This document shows, one piece after another, positions 9,027 through 16,218 of a stretch of 64,000 bases of DNA. The DNA is from Roseovarius aestuarii (GTDB taxonomy: Bacteria > Pseudomonadota > Alphaproteobacteria > Rhodobacterales > Rhodobacteraceae). The translations under genes and the position numbers were made by a program. The notes under the pieces were generated by a model. It was not told the DNA's origin, made no database searches, and was given only the letters and a program-made list of their open reading frames with translations. The stretch is taken from assembly GCF_019966515.1 (NCBI RefSeq), contig NZ_JAIMIB010000002.1, positions 310,001 through 374,000 of the forward strand, read 5' to 3'. Every line of letters begins with the position of its first letter. Position 1 is the stretch's first letter.

Positions 9027-10127
9027 TCACGCGCCCGGTGGCGGGGGCGGCATCACGGTGAAAAGCTGTGCAAGCTCCTGCACATCTTCGGCCCGTTGCC
9101 AGCCATCCTGCCCGGCGGTCCAGACATGTGTGTCGCGTGTCAATTTGCCCTCGCTCGCCATGCGACCCAGGGCGGCCTTCGAATAGGGCCCGTGGGTCTG
9201 GCCGCTTTCGGCGATATGCCAGACATGTTCGACCGGTGGCGGCGGTGGAGGTGCGGCAGCGCGCGCCCCCCAGGGGCCTTGTTGCATGCCGGCCTGTGCC
9301 ATTGCCATGCCCATCCCCATACCAAGCCCGGCGCCCATGCCGCCACCATTCGGGTTGCGCGCGGCCTCGGTCATCGCCTCGGCGGCAGAATATTCAGTGA
9401 AACGGCCCAGATCACCGGCAATGCCCGACGACGTGCGTTTGTCCAGCGCCGCCTCGACCGCCGGGGGCAGCGAGATGTTTTCGATGTAAAGCTCGGGCAG
9501 CGTCAGACCATAATCAGCAATGGTGCCGCTGATCGCGGTGGCGACCAGCTTGCCCAGATCGGCGGTGTTGGCGGCCATGTCGAGCACCGGTATCCCCGAG
9601 GAAGCGATAACGCGGGAAAACTCCTGCACGATGATGTTGCGGATCTGATAGCTGATCTCGTCCATGGTGAACTCGCCATCGGTGCCGACGATTTCGGACA
9701 GGAATTTCGCTGGGTCGCTGACGCGGACCGTGTAAGTGCCGTAGGAGCGCAGACGGGTCGGGCCGAATTCTGGATCGCGCAGCATGATCGGGTTCTTGGT
9801 ACCCCATTTAAGATCATTGAACCGGGTGGTGTTGACGAAATAAATCTCGGACTTGAACGGGCTTTTGAACCCGTGATCCCAGTGGTTCAGCGTCGTCAGG
9901 ATCGGCATGTTGTTGGTCTCTAACATGTAAAGCCCGGGCGTGAAGACATCGGCCAACTGCCCCTCGTGCACAAACACCGCAGCCTGACCCTCGCGTACTG
10001 TGAGCTTGGCCCCATATTTGATCTCATGCCCCTCGCGCTCGAACCGCCAGACCATGGTATCACGGGTGTCGTCGGTCCAGTGGATGACGTCGATGAACTC
10101 ACCGGTCAGAAAATCGAAAATACCCAT
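9027..10127 (-). CDS. SPFH-domain protein with C-terminal GYF_2 domain (YdjI-like)
   Basis: A 366-residue protein. Residues about 1-250 form a YdjI/virion-core-type SPFH (band 7) domain starting MGIFDFLTGEFIDVIHW. A Gly/Met-rich linker follows (about 262-290, GMGAGLGMGMGMAMAQAG), then a Pro run, then a GYF_2 domain (about 302-360: VWHIAESGQTHGPYSKAALG...HVWTAGQDGW). It lacks a clear membrane helix, so membrane attachment is probably peripheral. The start follows GGAGA. Family members form membrane-associated scaffolds in cell-envelope stress operons, and the TelA and XpaC neighbours support this. Confidence 0.85.
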   Translation of the reverse strand: MGIFDFLTGEFIDVIHWTDDTRDTMVWRFEREGHEIKYGAKLTVREGQAAVFVHEGQLADVFTPGLYMLETNNMPILTTLNHWDHGFKSPFKSEIYFVNTTRFNDLKWGTKNPIMLRDPEFGPTRLRSYGTYTVRVSDPAKFLSEIVGTDGEFTMDEISYQIRNIIVQEFSRVIASSGIPVLDMAANTADLGKLVATAISGTIADYGLTLPELYIENISLPPAVEAALDKRTSSGIAGDLGRFTEYSAAEAMTEAARNPNGGGMGAGLGMGMGMAMAQAGMQQGPWGARAAAPPPPPPVEHVWHIAESGQTHGPYSKAALGRMASEGKLTRDTHVWTAGQDGWQRAEDVQELAQLFTVMPPPPPGA

Positions 10128-10147
10128 CTCTCAGGTCTCCTTTATCA

Positions 10148-11101
10148 TCAGCTTGGCCCGCCATGCCGGGCCGCGATCAGGCGGCGAAAGACCGGGCGGG
10201 CCTCGTCGGCGGTCATGCCGGGGCGCAGGGCGGGGTTGTAGAGCAGGCGCAGCAGCTCTTCGTCATGGGTGGTCAGCAGCGCGAACTCGTCGTCATCGTT
10301 GAAGATTGACGGCCGCGCCGAAGGGCTGTCATTGGCAAGGCCCAGCCCCTGCGCCAGTTCCTCGTGCACGCAGGATTGCCGCATCAGTGGCGGGTGCTCA
10401 GCGCGAATGAAGGCGATGGCGCGGGTGTATTCGTAATCCTGTTCCGACCCGGCGGTGATCACGAAACAGAGGATCGACCGCGGCAGGTCGCTGAAGAAAT
10501 CAAGCGAAGCCGGGCTGATCGATGGGATGATCTGGGCCGCGCGCTGGCGGGCGAACTGGCGATCATCCTCACTCATGATGAACACGTGGAAATTGGGGGT
10601 GCGGCTGTTTGCGCTGATCGGATGGCCGGTTATGCGTGCCAGTCGGCTGGCATATTTGGCGATCTGAAGCCGGTCGACCGCCTGCTGTTCTCTTGGCACC
10701 GAGGCGCCGAATTCGACGCCGATGCGTACCGGGCCTTTCCATTTGCGCAATCGCCCAGAGATACCATCGGATTTTTTCAGGCCCTGATCGCGCGCATATT
10801 CGTCGAAAAACGCAATCCGTTCAAAATTTCGGGCCAGGTCTCTGTCACTGTAAGGCGTGTCGACGCCGCCGCCGCCGGTACGTAGCAGTCCTTGGGTCAG
10901 CAGGTCCGCCTGCATGCGTCCGTAGAAACGCGCAAGCGCCAGGCTTTCCGCCGATGGCTTCAGCGGCACAGGCTTGGCGGCAAGGCCGACCGGGCGGGCG
11001 CGGGGTTTGGCGGTTGGTTCAAAGGGCGCAAGCGTGCAGGCGCCGAGGGCCAGAAGCCCCAGGCCCATAAACGACCGAGAGAATGCCGTGCGCCAATCCA
11101 C
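10148..11101 (-). CDS. DUF2927 lipoprotein
   Basis: Predicted outer-membrane or periplasmic lipoprotein of unknown function (DUF2927 family), 317 residues from the proposed GTG at 11101. This start gives a compact lipoprotein signal (WRTAFSRSFMGLGLLALGAC, lipobox LGAC). It lies 8 bases beyond the TelA stop, with GGAG about 12 bases upstream. Longer in-frame starts at 11152 and 11176 would run into telA and add a non-signal-like segment. The domain body includes the LRKWKGPVRIGVEFGAS and CVHEELAQGLGLANDS motifs typical of the family. The HEExxQ-like sequence recalls a metalloprotease but is not proven catalytic. Confidence 0.8.
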   Translation of the reverse strand: MDWRTAFSRSFMGLGLLALGACTLAPFEPTAKPRARPVGLAAKPVPLKPSAESLALARFYGRMQADLLTQGLLRTGGGGVDTPYSDRDLARNFERIAFFDEYARDQGLKKSDGISGRLRKWKGPVRIGVEFGASVPREQQAVDRLQIAKYASRLARITGHPISANSRTPNFHVFIMSEDDRQFARQRAAQIIPSISPASLDFFSDLPRSILCFVITAGSEQDYEYTRAIAFIRAEHPPLMRQSCVHEELAQGLGLANDSPSARPSIFNDDDEFALLTTHDEELLRLLYNPALRPGMTADEARPVFRRLIAARHGGPS

Positions 11102-11108
11102 CGGGGGT

Positions 11109-12308
11109 TCAGGCTCCGGGTACTGCTGTGCCTGCGTTATCGCCCACGCCATCGCGTCGCGATTTCGCCGCGGCAAGCGTGTCGCGCAGTTCTGCTTCCA
11201 TCTTCTTCAATTCCTCCTCGGCGGCGGCGCGCCGGGCCTTGCCCTCGTCGGCGATAGCAAGGCTTTCCTCAATGGTGCCGATCAGGTCGGCATTGGCTTG
11301 TTTGACCGCCTCGATGTCAAAGACACCGCGTTCCATTTCCTCGCGGATGACCTTGTTCGATTCGCGCAGATTTTTGGCGTTGGCGGTCAAAAGCTCGTTG
11401 GTCAGGTCGTTGGCGTCCCGTACGGCCGAGGCCGCTTCGGCCGACCGCTGAATCGTCACCGCCTGCGCCAGTTGGGTTTCCCACAGCGGCACGGTGTTGA
11501 CCAGCGTCGAGTTGATCTTGGTCACCAGAGATTTGTCATTTTCCTGCACCAGCCGGATCGAGGGCAGAGATTGCATGGTGACTTGCCGCGTCAGTTTCAG
11601 ATCGTGCACCCGGCGTTCCAGATCGTCACGCGCGGCACGCAGGTCGCGTAATTCCTGGGCTTTCATCACCTGATCGCCTTCCGGCGCTTTTTCGACCTCG
11701 GCTTCGGCTGCGGGGATGTCGGTTTCGTCCAGAATGCTGAGTTTTTCTTCGCCAGCGGCAATGTAAAGCGCCAGTTCGTCGTAAAAATTCAGGGTTTTAT
11801 CATAGAGGATATCAAGCGACTTGATGTCCTTGAGCAGCGTGTGCTCGTGGCTCAGCAGATCTTCGGTGATCTTGTCGATCTGGTTTTGTACCGTCTCGAA
11901 CCGGGCGGTGAACTGGGCAAAGGGCGCGGCCTTGCCCAGCAGCGTTTCCCACCAGCTGCGTTTGCGGCGGACATCCAGCTCCGAGACGGAAAAGCCGCGA
12001 ATGGTGCTGACGATCCCGCGCAAGGAGTCGCCCGCGGGACCCACATCCTTGTTGCGCACGCCTTGCAGCATGGATTGCGAGATTTCCTGCAACTCCGCCT
12101 GCGCATTCGATCCGAAAGAGACGATGGACTGGGTATCGCTCATGTCGATCTCGGCCATCCGCTTGGTGATTTCGGCACCCACCGGTTTGTCGGCGTCTTT
12201 CAGGGGCACGATAGCATTGGCATCGGTAGGCTCAGCCAGAACGACGGCGCTTACCTGTTCAACTTCGGCTAGTGCTGCTTCGGCCCTTTGGCGGATAGTG
12301 TCGGTCAT
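11109..12308 (-). CDS. Toxic anion resistance protein, TelA family
   Basis: A 399-residue, mostly helical soluble protein of the TelA/KlaA family, associated with tellurite and other toxic-anion or envelope-stress resistance; the biochemical role is unknown. It shows the family core FSVSELDVRRKRSWWETLLGK, long coiled-coil stretches (about 130-260) and a charged C-terminus. The start at 12308 follows GAGGGGAA. It lies between xpaC (15 bp upstream) and the DUF2927 gene, so the set is one transcription unit. TelA and XpaC genes are very often adjacent in bacteria, supporting both calls. Confidence 0.9.
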   Translation of the reverse strand: MTDTIRQRAEAALAEVEQVSAVVLAEPTDANAIVPLKDADKPVGAEITKRMAEIDMSDTQSIVSFGSNAQAELQEISQSMLQGVRNKDVGPAGDSLRGIVSTIRGFSVSELDVRRKRSWWETLLGKAAPFAQFTARFETVQNQIDKITEDLLSHEHTLLKDIKSLDILYDKTLNFYDELALYIAAGEEKLSILDETDIPAAEAEVEKAPEGDQVMKAQELRDLRAARDDLERRVHDLKLTRQVTMQSLPSIRLVQENDKSLVTKINSTLVNTVPLWETQLAQAVTIQRSAEAASAVRDANDLTNELLTANAKNLRESNKVIREEMERGVFDIEAVKQANADLIGTIEESLAIADEGKARRAAAEEELKKMEAELRDTLAAAKSRRDGVGDNAGTAVPGA

Positions 12309-12323
12309 TGCTTTCCCCTCACT

Positions 12324-13241
12324 TTATTCATTCGGATGTGTCGGCTGTGCGTCGGGGCGAATGCCCTCGCGTTGCAGTCGGTCGCGCAGAACACTGATTT
12401 CGACCTCAAGATCAGTATGATTATCGGCCAGCAGTTTTTGGGTCTTGGCCGCGAAATTCTCTTCCAGGTCGGTCAGCAACGTCAGGTAATCCGACCGGGC
12501 TCCGGCATCGCGGGAGCGGGCATAGATATCGGCGAATTTGACCGTCGCGTCACGGGCACCCACCAGATAGATGCCCATGTATTTGCGCGCCGATGTCAGA
12601 TCGCGCGGGTCGTTTTCGACCGTGCGCAGCATATCCCGCACGCTGGTCTGAAACCGCTCGACCCGGGCTTCTGCCTGCCGGTCGCCTGCGCGAATGATCG
12701 CGTCGGACATGGCGGCCAGATGGGTTTCGGCCTTTTCCACGGCCCGCGCCACCCGGTCGGTTTGAAACTGATCGACGCCTTCAAGCCCCTTGTCTTTCAT
12801 CGGATCGAGGCCAAAGGCAAAGCTATGCAGCAAGGTTCCGATCACGCCGTAGACAACCGGTGCGACAAGGCCGCCGCTGGCGGCGAACCCGGCCACGGCC
12901 AGGCCCAGCCCGGTCAGCAGGGAACCGGCCATCTTGCGGGGGAAACCTGGGCGGCGGGCGATTTTGCGCGCCTCATAAGCTTCCTGCGCCAAAATACCCT
13001 CTCGTGTCATCCAGGCGGCCAGAAGCAACAGGCCAAGGGCCGCAAGGTTCAATGCAAGGGCGGCAGGCCCGTTACCGAAAGCCGACCAGATCAGAGGCAG
13101 GGGGGCCAGAAACAACAGGTTGACGCGGCCCCCGGCACGGGTGCGGCGGGCGCCCAGAAAGCTGCCGCGGTCCGGACCACTGTCGGGTCCTGTCCCATCC
13201 GAGCCATCGGGGCTATATTTACCGCCATAGCGCTGCGCCAT
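12324..13241 (-). CDS. XpaC-like 5-bromo-4-chloroindolyl phosphate hydrolysis family protein
   Basis: A 305-residue protein with a short Gly/Asp-rich N-terminus, about two to four hydrophobic helices (about 41-80 and 105-140) and a C-terminal helical domain (from about 150, FGLDPMKDKGLEGVDQFQ) typical of XpaC (Halogen_Hydrol family). The family name comes from an old phenotype; enzymatic activity is doubtful. Its ATG overlaps the reading context of a 27-codon gene immediately upstream (stop at 13243-13245), so it is probably co-translated. Partner of TelA by gene order. Confidence 0.87.
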   Translation of the reverse strand: MAQRYGGKYSPDGSDGTGPDSGPDRGSFLGARRTRAGGRVNLLFLAPLPLIWSAFGNGPAALALNLAALGLLLLAAWMTREGILAQEAYEARKIARRPGFPRKMAGSLLTGLGLAVAGFAASGGLVAPVVYGVIGTLLHSFAFGLDPMKDKGLEGVDQFQTDRVARAVEKAETHLAAMSDAIIRAGDRQAEARVERFQTSVRDMLRTVENDPRDLTSARKYMGIYLVGARDATVKFADIYARSRDAGARSDYLTLLTDLEENFAAKTQKLLADNHTDLEVEISVLRDRLQREGIRPDAQPTHPNE

Positions 13242-13242
13242 G

Positions 13243-13326
13243 CTACACGCCCCCCGAAACCGAGACGTAGAGGATCAGCAGCACAAGCAGGAAAAATGCA
13301 AGCTTTTGCAGTCCTGTTTCGGTCAT
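13243..13326 (-). CDS. 27-residue single-pass membrane peptide
   Basis: A short open frame, ATG at 13326 to TAG at 13243-13245, encodes a polar start (MTETGLQKLAF) followed by a hydrophobic helix (FFLLVLLILYVSVS) and GGV. Its stop is 1 base before the ATG of xpaC, exactly the spacing of a translationally coupled gene. GGGGAA and AGAGGA lie upstream of its ATG. It would be the first gene of the xpaC-telA-SPFH operon. Function unknown; it may assist XpaC in the membrane. Conservation in relatives is the deciding test. Confidence 0.6.
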   Translation of the reverse strand: MTETGLQKLAFFLLVLLILYVSVSGGV

Positions 13327-13358
13327 GGAGTTCCCCGGTGTCCTCTTTCAAGACAAAT

Positions 13359-13388
13359 CTAGGGGATGCGGTCACCGCATACTAGGGG
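13359..13388. promoter_or_regulatory. Palindrome between direct repeats upstream of the xpaC operon
   Basis: A perfect 15-base palindrome ATGCGGTCACCGCAT (13366-13380, single central base) is flanked by two copies of CTAGGGG (13359-13365 and 13382-13388). It sits in the 243 bp divergent region between the xpaC operon and the LysE-type gene, about 40 bp before the small membrane-peptide start. It looks like an operator for a dimeric regulator; the regulator is unknown. Confidence 0.45.
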
Positions 13389-13569
13389 GAAGTTTCGTGT
13401 GCGCGGCTCATTGCGGATGACGGGATGCGTGCCGGGCGCAGGTGTTTTTCCATCAACTACCGTGGTCTTACGGGTAAGTTGGGCACATTTATTGCGGGAT
13501 TTGATATGTTAATGCTTCACCGTACCAGATTGAAGGGCGTAATGTAGCAGCGTTTCAGGAGGGAGTGTC

Positions 13570-14187
13570 ATGGATCAATCACTGGTTTTTGCCTTGATCG
13601 CGGCGACGGCGGTGCTGGTCGCCATCCCCGGCCCTAATGTGGCGCTTTTTGTCGCCAATACCCTGCGATATGGGTCGCGCCACGGGGCGATTACCGTGCT
13701 CGGCACCACGATTGGGGTCGGTGTGCAACTGGCGGCGGTGGTGCTGGGGCTTGTGCTGGTGCTGCAACTGGCGGGCGAGGCGCTGACCTGGCTCAAGTGG
13801 ATCGGCGTGCTTTATCTCCTTTACCTCGGATACACCACGTGGCGCGAGGAAACGGCCGAGATGTCTGACGCCGCTGCCACTGACGCACCACTTGGCCGCG
13901 TCTTCTGGCAAGGGTTGCTGCTGGCGGCGATCAACCCCAAGACCTTGATCTTTTCGGCAGCCTTTTTGCCGCAATTCGTGAGCCCCGGGGCTGAGGGTGG
14001 GTTCGTCTTGTTGATGCCGGCGGTGATCTATCTGAGCGTGATATTCTTGGGGGATATGTGTTGGGTCATCTCGGCCCGGGCGGCCCGGCCCCTGCTCTGG
14101 CGGTTGGGCCGATGGCGGAACCGGTTGACCGGCACGCTGTTTCTGGGGGCGGGGATCGGCTTGGCTCTGGCGCGGATCGAGCGTTAG
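13570..14187 (+). CDS. LysE/RhtB family amino-acid exporter
   Basis: A 205-residue inner-membrane protein with about six helices and the LysE/RhtB opening AATAVLVAIPGPNVALFVANT (the conserved PGPN). A strong ribosome-binding site AGGAGGGA precedes the ATG at 13570. Family members export amino acids such as lysine, threonine or homoserine lactone; the substrate cannot be read from sequence. It is divergent from the xpaC operon and stands alone. Confidence 0.9.
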   Translation: MDQSLVFALIAATAVLVAIPGPNVALFVANTLRYGSRHGAITVLGTTIGVGVQLAAVVLGLVLVLQLAGEALTWLKWIGVLYLLYLGYTTWREETAEMSDAAATDAPLGRVFWQGLLLAAINPKTLIFSAAFLPQFVSPGAEGGFVLLMPAVIYLSVIFLGDMCWVISARAARPLLWRLGRWRNRLTGTLFLGAGIGLALARIER

Positions 14188-14540
14188 CGGTTCGGTCCTG
14201 GTCGCAGCGAGTTCACCAATTTGGCCTTGCGTGACCGTTCGAGTTTATGGCCAGCGCGGAACCAAGGCCGCAGGCCGCCGCGCGATCGCCAGACCGCTCG
14301 CAAAGGCTGGCGATTTGGAGAGGTTGCGCAACGTTCTTAGCATGCAATGACTTGGCTGGGATAAAGCGCATTCCACAAAGGTTTGCTCGTCACCCCGCGG
14401 TCTGGCGATCGCTCGGCTCAGCACTTCAAAGGCGCAATGTCCGCTCATTAGGCCATACCCGCCAATGCGTTTCCGCCCAATAAATTCTGTTCGATGAGCG
14501 TGAGTGCAGGGTGAGCGATACCCACCCTGCAGCATCAGGC
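14188..14540. other. 353 bp intergenic region without a confident gene
   Basis: The gap separates the convergent LysE-type gene and terC. A 99-codon minus-strand frame spans most of it, but it begins within a Met-poor leader, lacks a clear ribosome-binding site and shows no known domain, so I do not call it. The region contains the inverted repeat described separately. Confidence 0.5.
14282..14412. repeat. 16-bp perfect inverted repeat, arms 99 bp apart
   Basis: GCGATCGCCAGACCGC at 14282-14297 is repeated in inverted orientation as GCGGTCTGGCGATCGC at 14397-14412. The arms are perfect and the 99 bp between them show no further long pairing. Both arms lie in the non-coding region between the LysE-type gene and terC. 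It could be a remnant of a small mobile repeat, a paired protein-binding site or an RNA structure. Confidence 0.6.
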
Positions 14541-15359
14541 TCAATGATGGGCGGATGTGCGGCGTTCGGCATTTAGCTTGCGGGAATAGCCCGACTGGAT
14601 GACCTCGACCGCGACCAGCACGACGACCGAGAAATAGAAGGTCGTCTTGGACATCGGCACCACTTCGTAGCCGAAGAATTTCAGCGCCAGCGTATCGTCA
14701 TGCATGGCGTGGGCCGCGGCCTGTCCGGCCTCGCCCAGAAGTACGACGCCGACAATCAGCAGGATGAAAAGGCCCAGCACCTCGTACATGCGGTTCTTTT
14801 CAAGAAACCGCGTGACGCCGTCGGCCAGCAGCAGCATGGCGAGGCCCGACAGGATGATCGCGATCGCGAGCACCGGGAAGACATCTGTGATCGCTAGCGC
14901 GGACAGGACGGAATCGAACGAGAAGATCAGGTTCATCAGCACGATCAGAAACACGACCTGCGTGGCCGATTTGCCGGATTTCGATGAGACATCGGTGTCC
15001 AGATGCTCGATCGTGAGCATGTGACCGATTTCCTTTACGGCCGTGTACATGATGAAAATCCCGCCCAGTATGAAGACGCAGGTGGCGAAGTTCACCCCGC
15101 CCTCGATCACACCGGGGGTGTTGAACACAAAGAACGGCTCGGCCATCGCGTCGATCAGTTGGATCATCGTGAAAAGCAACACAACCCGCAGGGCAACGGC
15201 GATGATGATCCCCCAGTACCTGACGGATTTTTGCTGGGCCACCGGCGCGCGTTGGCTTTCGATTGAGATGTAGAGCAGGTTGTCAAACCCCAGAACCGCC
15301 TGCAAGAAGCAAAGCATCAGCAGGTTACCCAGGTTTTCTACTGTCAGAAGATCGGCCAT
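14541..15359 (-). CDS. TerC family integral membrane protein
   Basis: A 272-residue membrane protein with about seven to eight helices and the TerC features GFDNLLYISIES near the N-terminus and LIFSFDSVLSALAIT in the middle (acidic residues within membrane helices). TerC proteins are linked to metal export, notably manganese for secreted enzymes, and to tellurite resistance. It lies near the TelA/XpaC block but on a separate transcript, past the LysE-type gene. The C-terminus is charged (YSRKLNAERRTSAHH). Confidence 0.9.
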   Translation of the reverse strand: MADLLTVENLGNLLMLCFLQAVLGFDNLLYISIESQRAPVAQQKSVRYWGIIIAVALRVVLLFTMIQLIDAMAEPFFVFNTPGVIEGGVNFATCVFILGGIFIMYTAVKEIGHMLTIEHLDTDVSSKSGKSATQVVFLIVLMNLIFSFDSVLSALAITDVFPVLAIAIILSGLAMLLLADGVTRFLEKNRMYEVLGLFILLIVGVVLLGEAGQAAAHAMHDDTLALKFFGYEVVPMSKTTFYFSVVVLVAVEVIQSGYSRKLNAERRTSAHH

Positions 15360-15565
15360 TTGGTCTGTCCTTCGTACGTTTGTCGTTGGTTTCCCGAGCT
15401 ATAGCGTGGGATATTCGGGAAAACAAAACGAAACGATTGATGATACCTGCTTGTTAGCTGTTTCGCTGCCAGACCTTCATTCCAAATGATGGCAATGCGG
15501 ACAGAGCTGCCATATGCACTGTCGTTCTTGATGGCGACATTTGGCGCATCGCGTACAGTTTGCCG

Positions 15566-16207
15566 TCACGCTGCGGATTGGCTTGTCGGGAAAACGCCAG
15601 ACATCAGGACAAACCCTGGCAGTCGTTTTATTCTGTCGCACCATCGGCGAATGGCTGGGTAGTCCTGCCGTGAAACACCGCCCTCTTCGGACAAAATGAC
15701 ATAAGGAAAACAGGCTAAATCGGCGATGGTGGGATGATCACCGGAACATATCCAATCCTGGCCCTCCTGTTCGGCGAACCATAGATGCTCATCCAGCACA
15801 CGAAACAACCGGTGCGCGCCTGCACGGGCGGCCTCGACGTCAAGCTCATAGAACAGCGTGTCGTGGAGGCGTGCAGACGAGGCGGTGGCGGTGATCCCGT
15901 CGGCAAAAGCCAGCCATTGCGCGACCTGACCCAACCGATCCGGGTCGGACACAGGGTACCATTGGCCTGACGGGTCATATTTATGCGCGAGATAGGTCAG
16001 GATCGCCTGCGCGTCCCGCAATACAAGGTCTCCATCTTCCAGGATCGGCAATTGCCCCAATGGGTTCAACTTCATCAGTTCGGGGGACTTATGTTCGCGC
16101 CCCGGATAGAAATCGACTGGTCGGGTCTCGTACTCTCGACCCAGAAAATTCAACATCAGCCGGATCTTGTAGCAATTCCCCGACAGTTCGTAATCATAGA
16201 GTTTCAT
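15566..16207 (-). CDS. Glutathione S-transferase-like protein (NdmE-like)
   Basis: A 213-residue GST-fold protein: N-terminal thioredoxin-like domain (MKLYDYELSGNCYKIRLML, LPILEDGDLVLRDAQAIL) and all-helical C-terminal domain (about 90-205). It is the last gene of the eight-gene operon, 11 bp after the Rieske-reductase fusion. In the caffeine degrader Pseudomonas putida CBB5 the GST-like NdmE is needed by the NdmC/NdmD demethylase, apparently as a structural partner, and position here suggests the same. An independent glutathione transferase is the alternative. The start at 16207 removes 15 upstream residues overlapping the preceding gene. Confidence 0.78.
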   Translation of the reverse strand: MKLYDYELSGNCYKIRLMLNFLGREYETRPVDFYPGREHKSPELMKLNPLGQLPILEDGDLVLRDAQAILTYLAHKYDPSGQWYPVSDPDRLGQVAQWLAFADGITATASSARLHDTLFYELDVEAARAGAHRLFRVLDEHLWFAEQEGQDWICSGDHPTIADLACFPYVILSEEGGVSRQDYPAIRRWCDRIKRLPGFVLMSGVFPTSQSAA

Positions 16208-16218
16208 GTGCCCACCCC

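Noticed and set aside
8961..9923. 320-codon open frame antisense to the SPFH gene
   Set aside because: Shadow of a clear SPFH-GYF gene; the product has no family features.
14282..14412. HIP1-type (GCGATCGC) repeat of cyanobacteria
   Set aside because: The octamer occurs within each arm here, but there is no array and the genome is clearly alphaproteobacterial.
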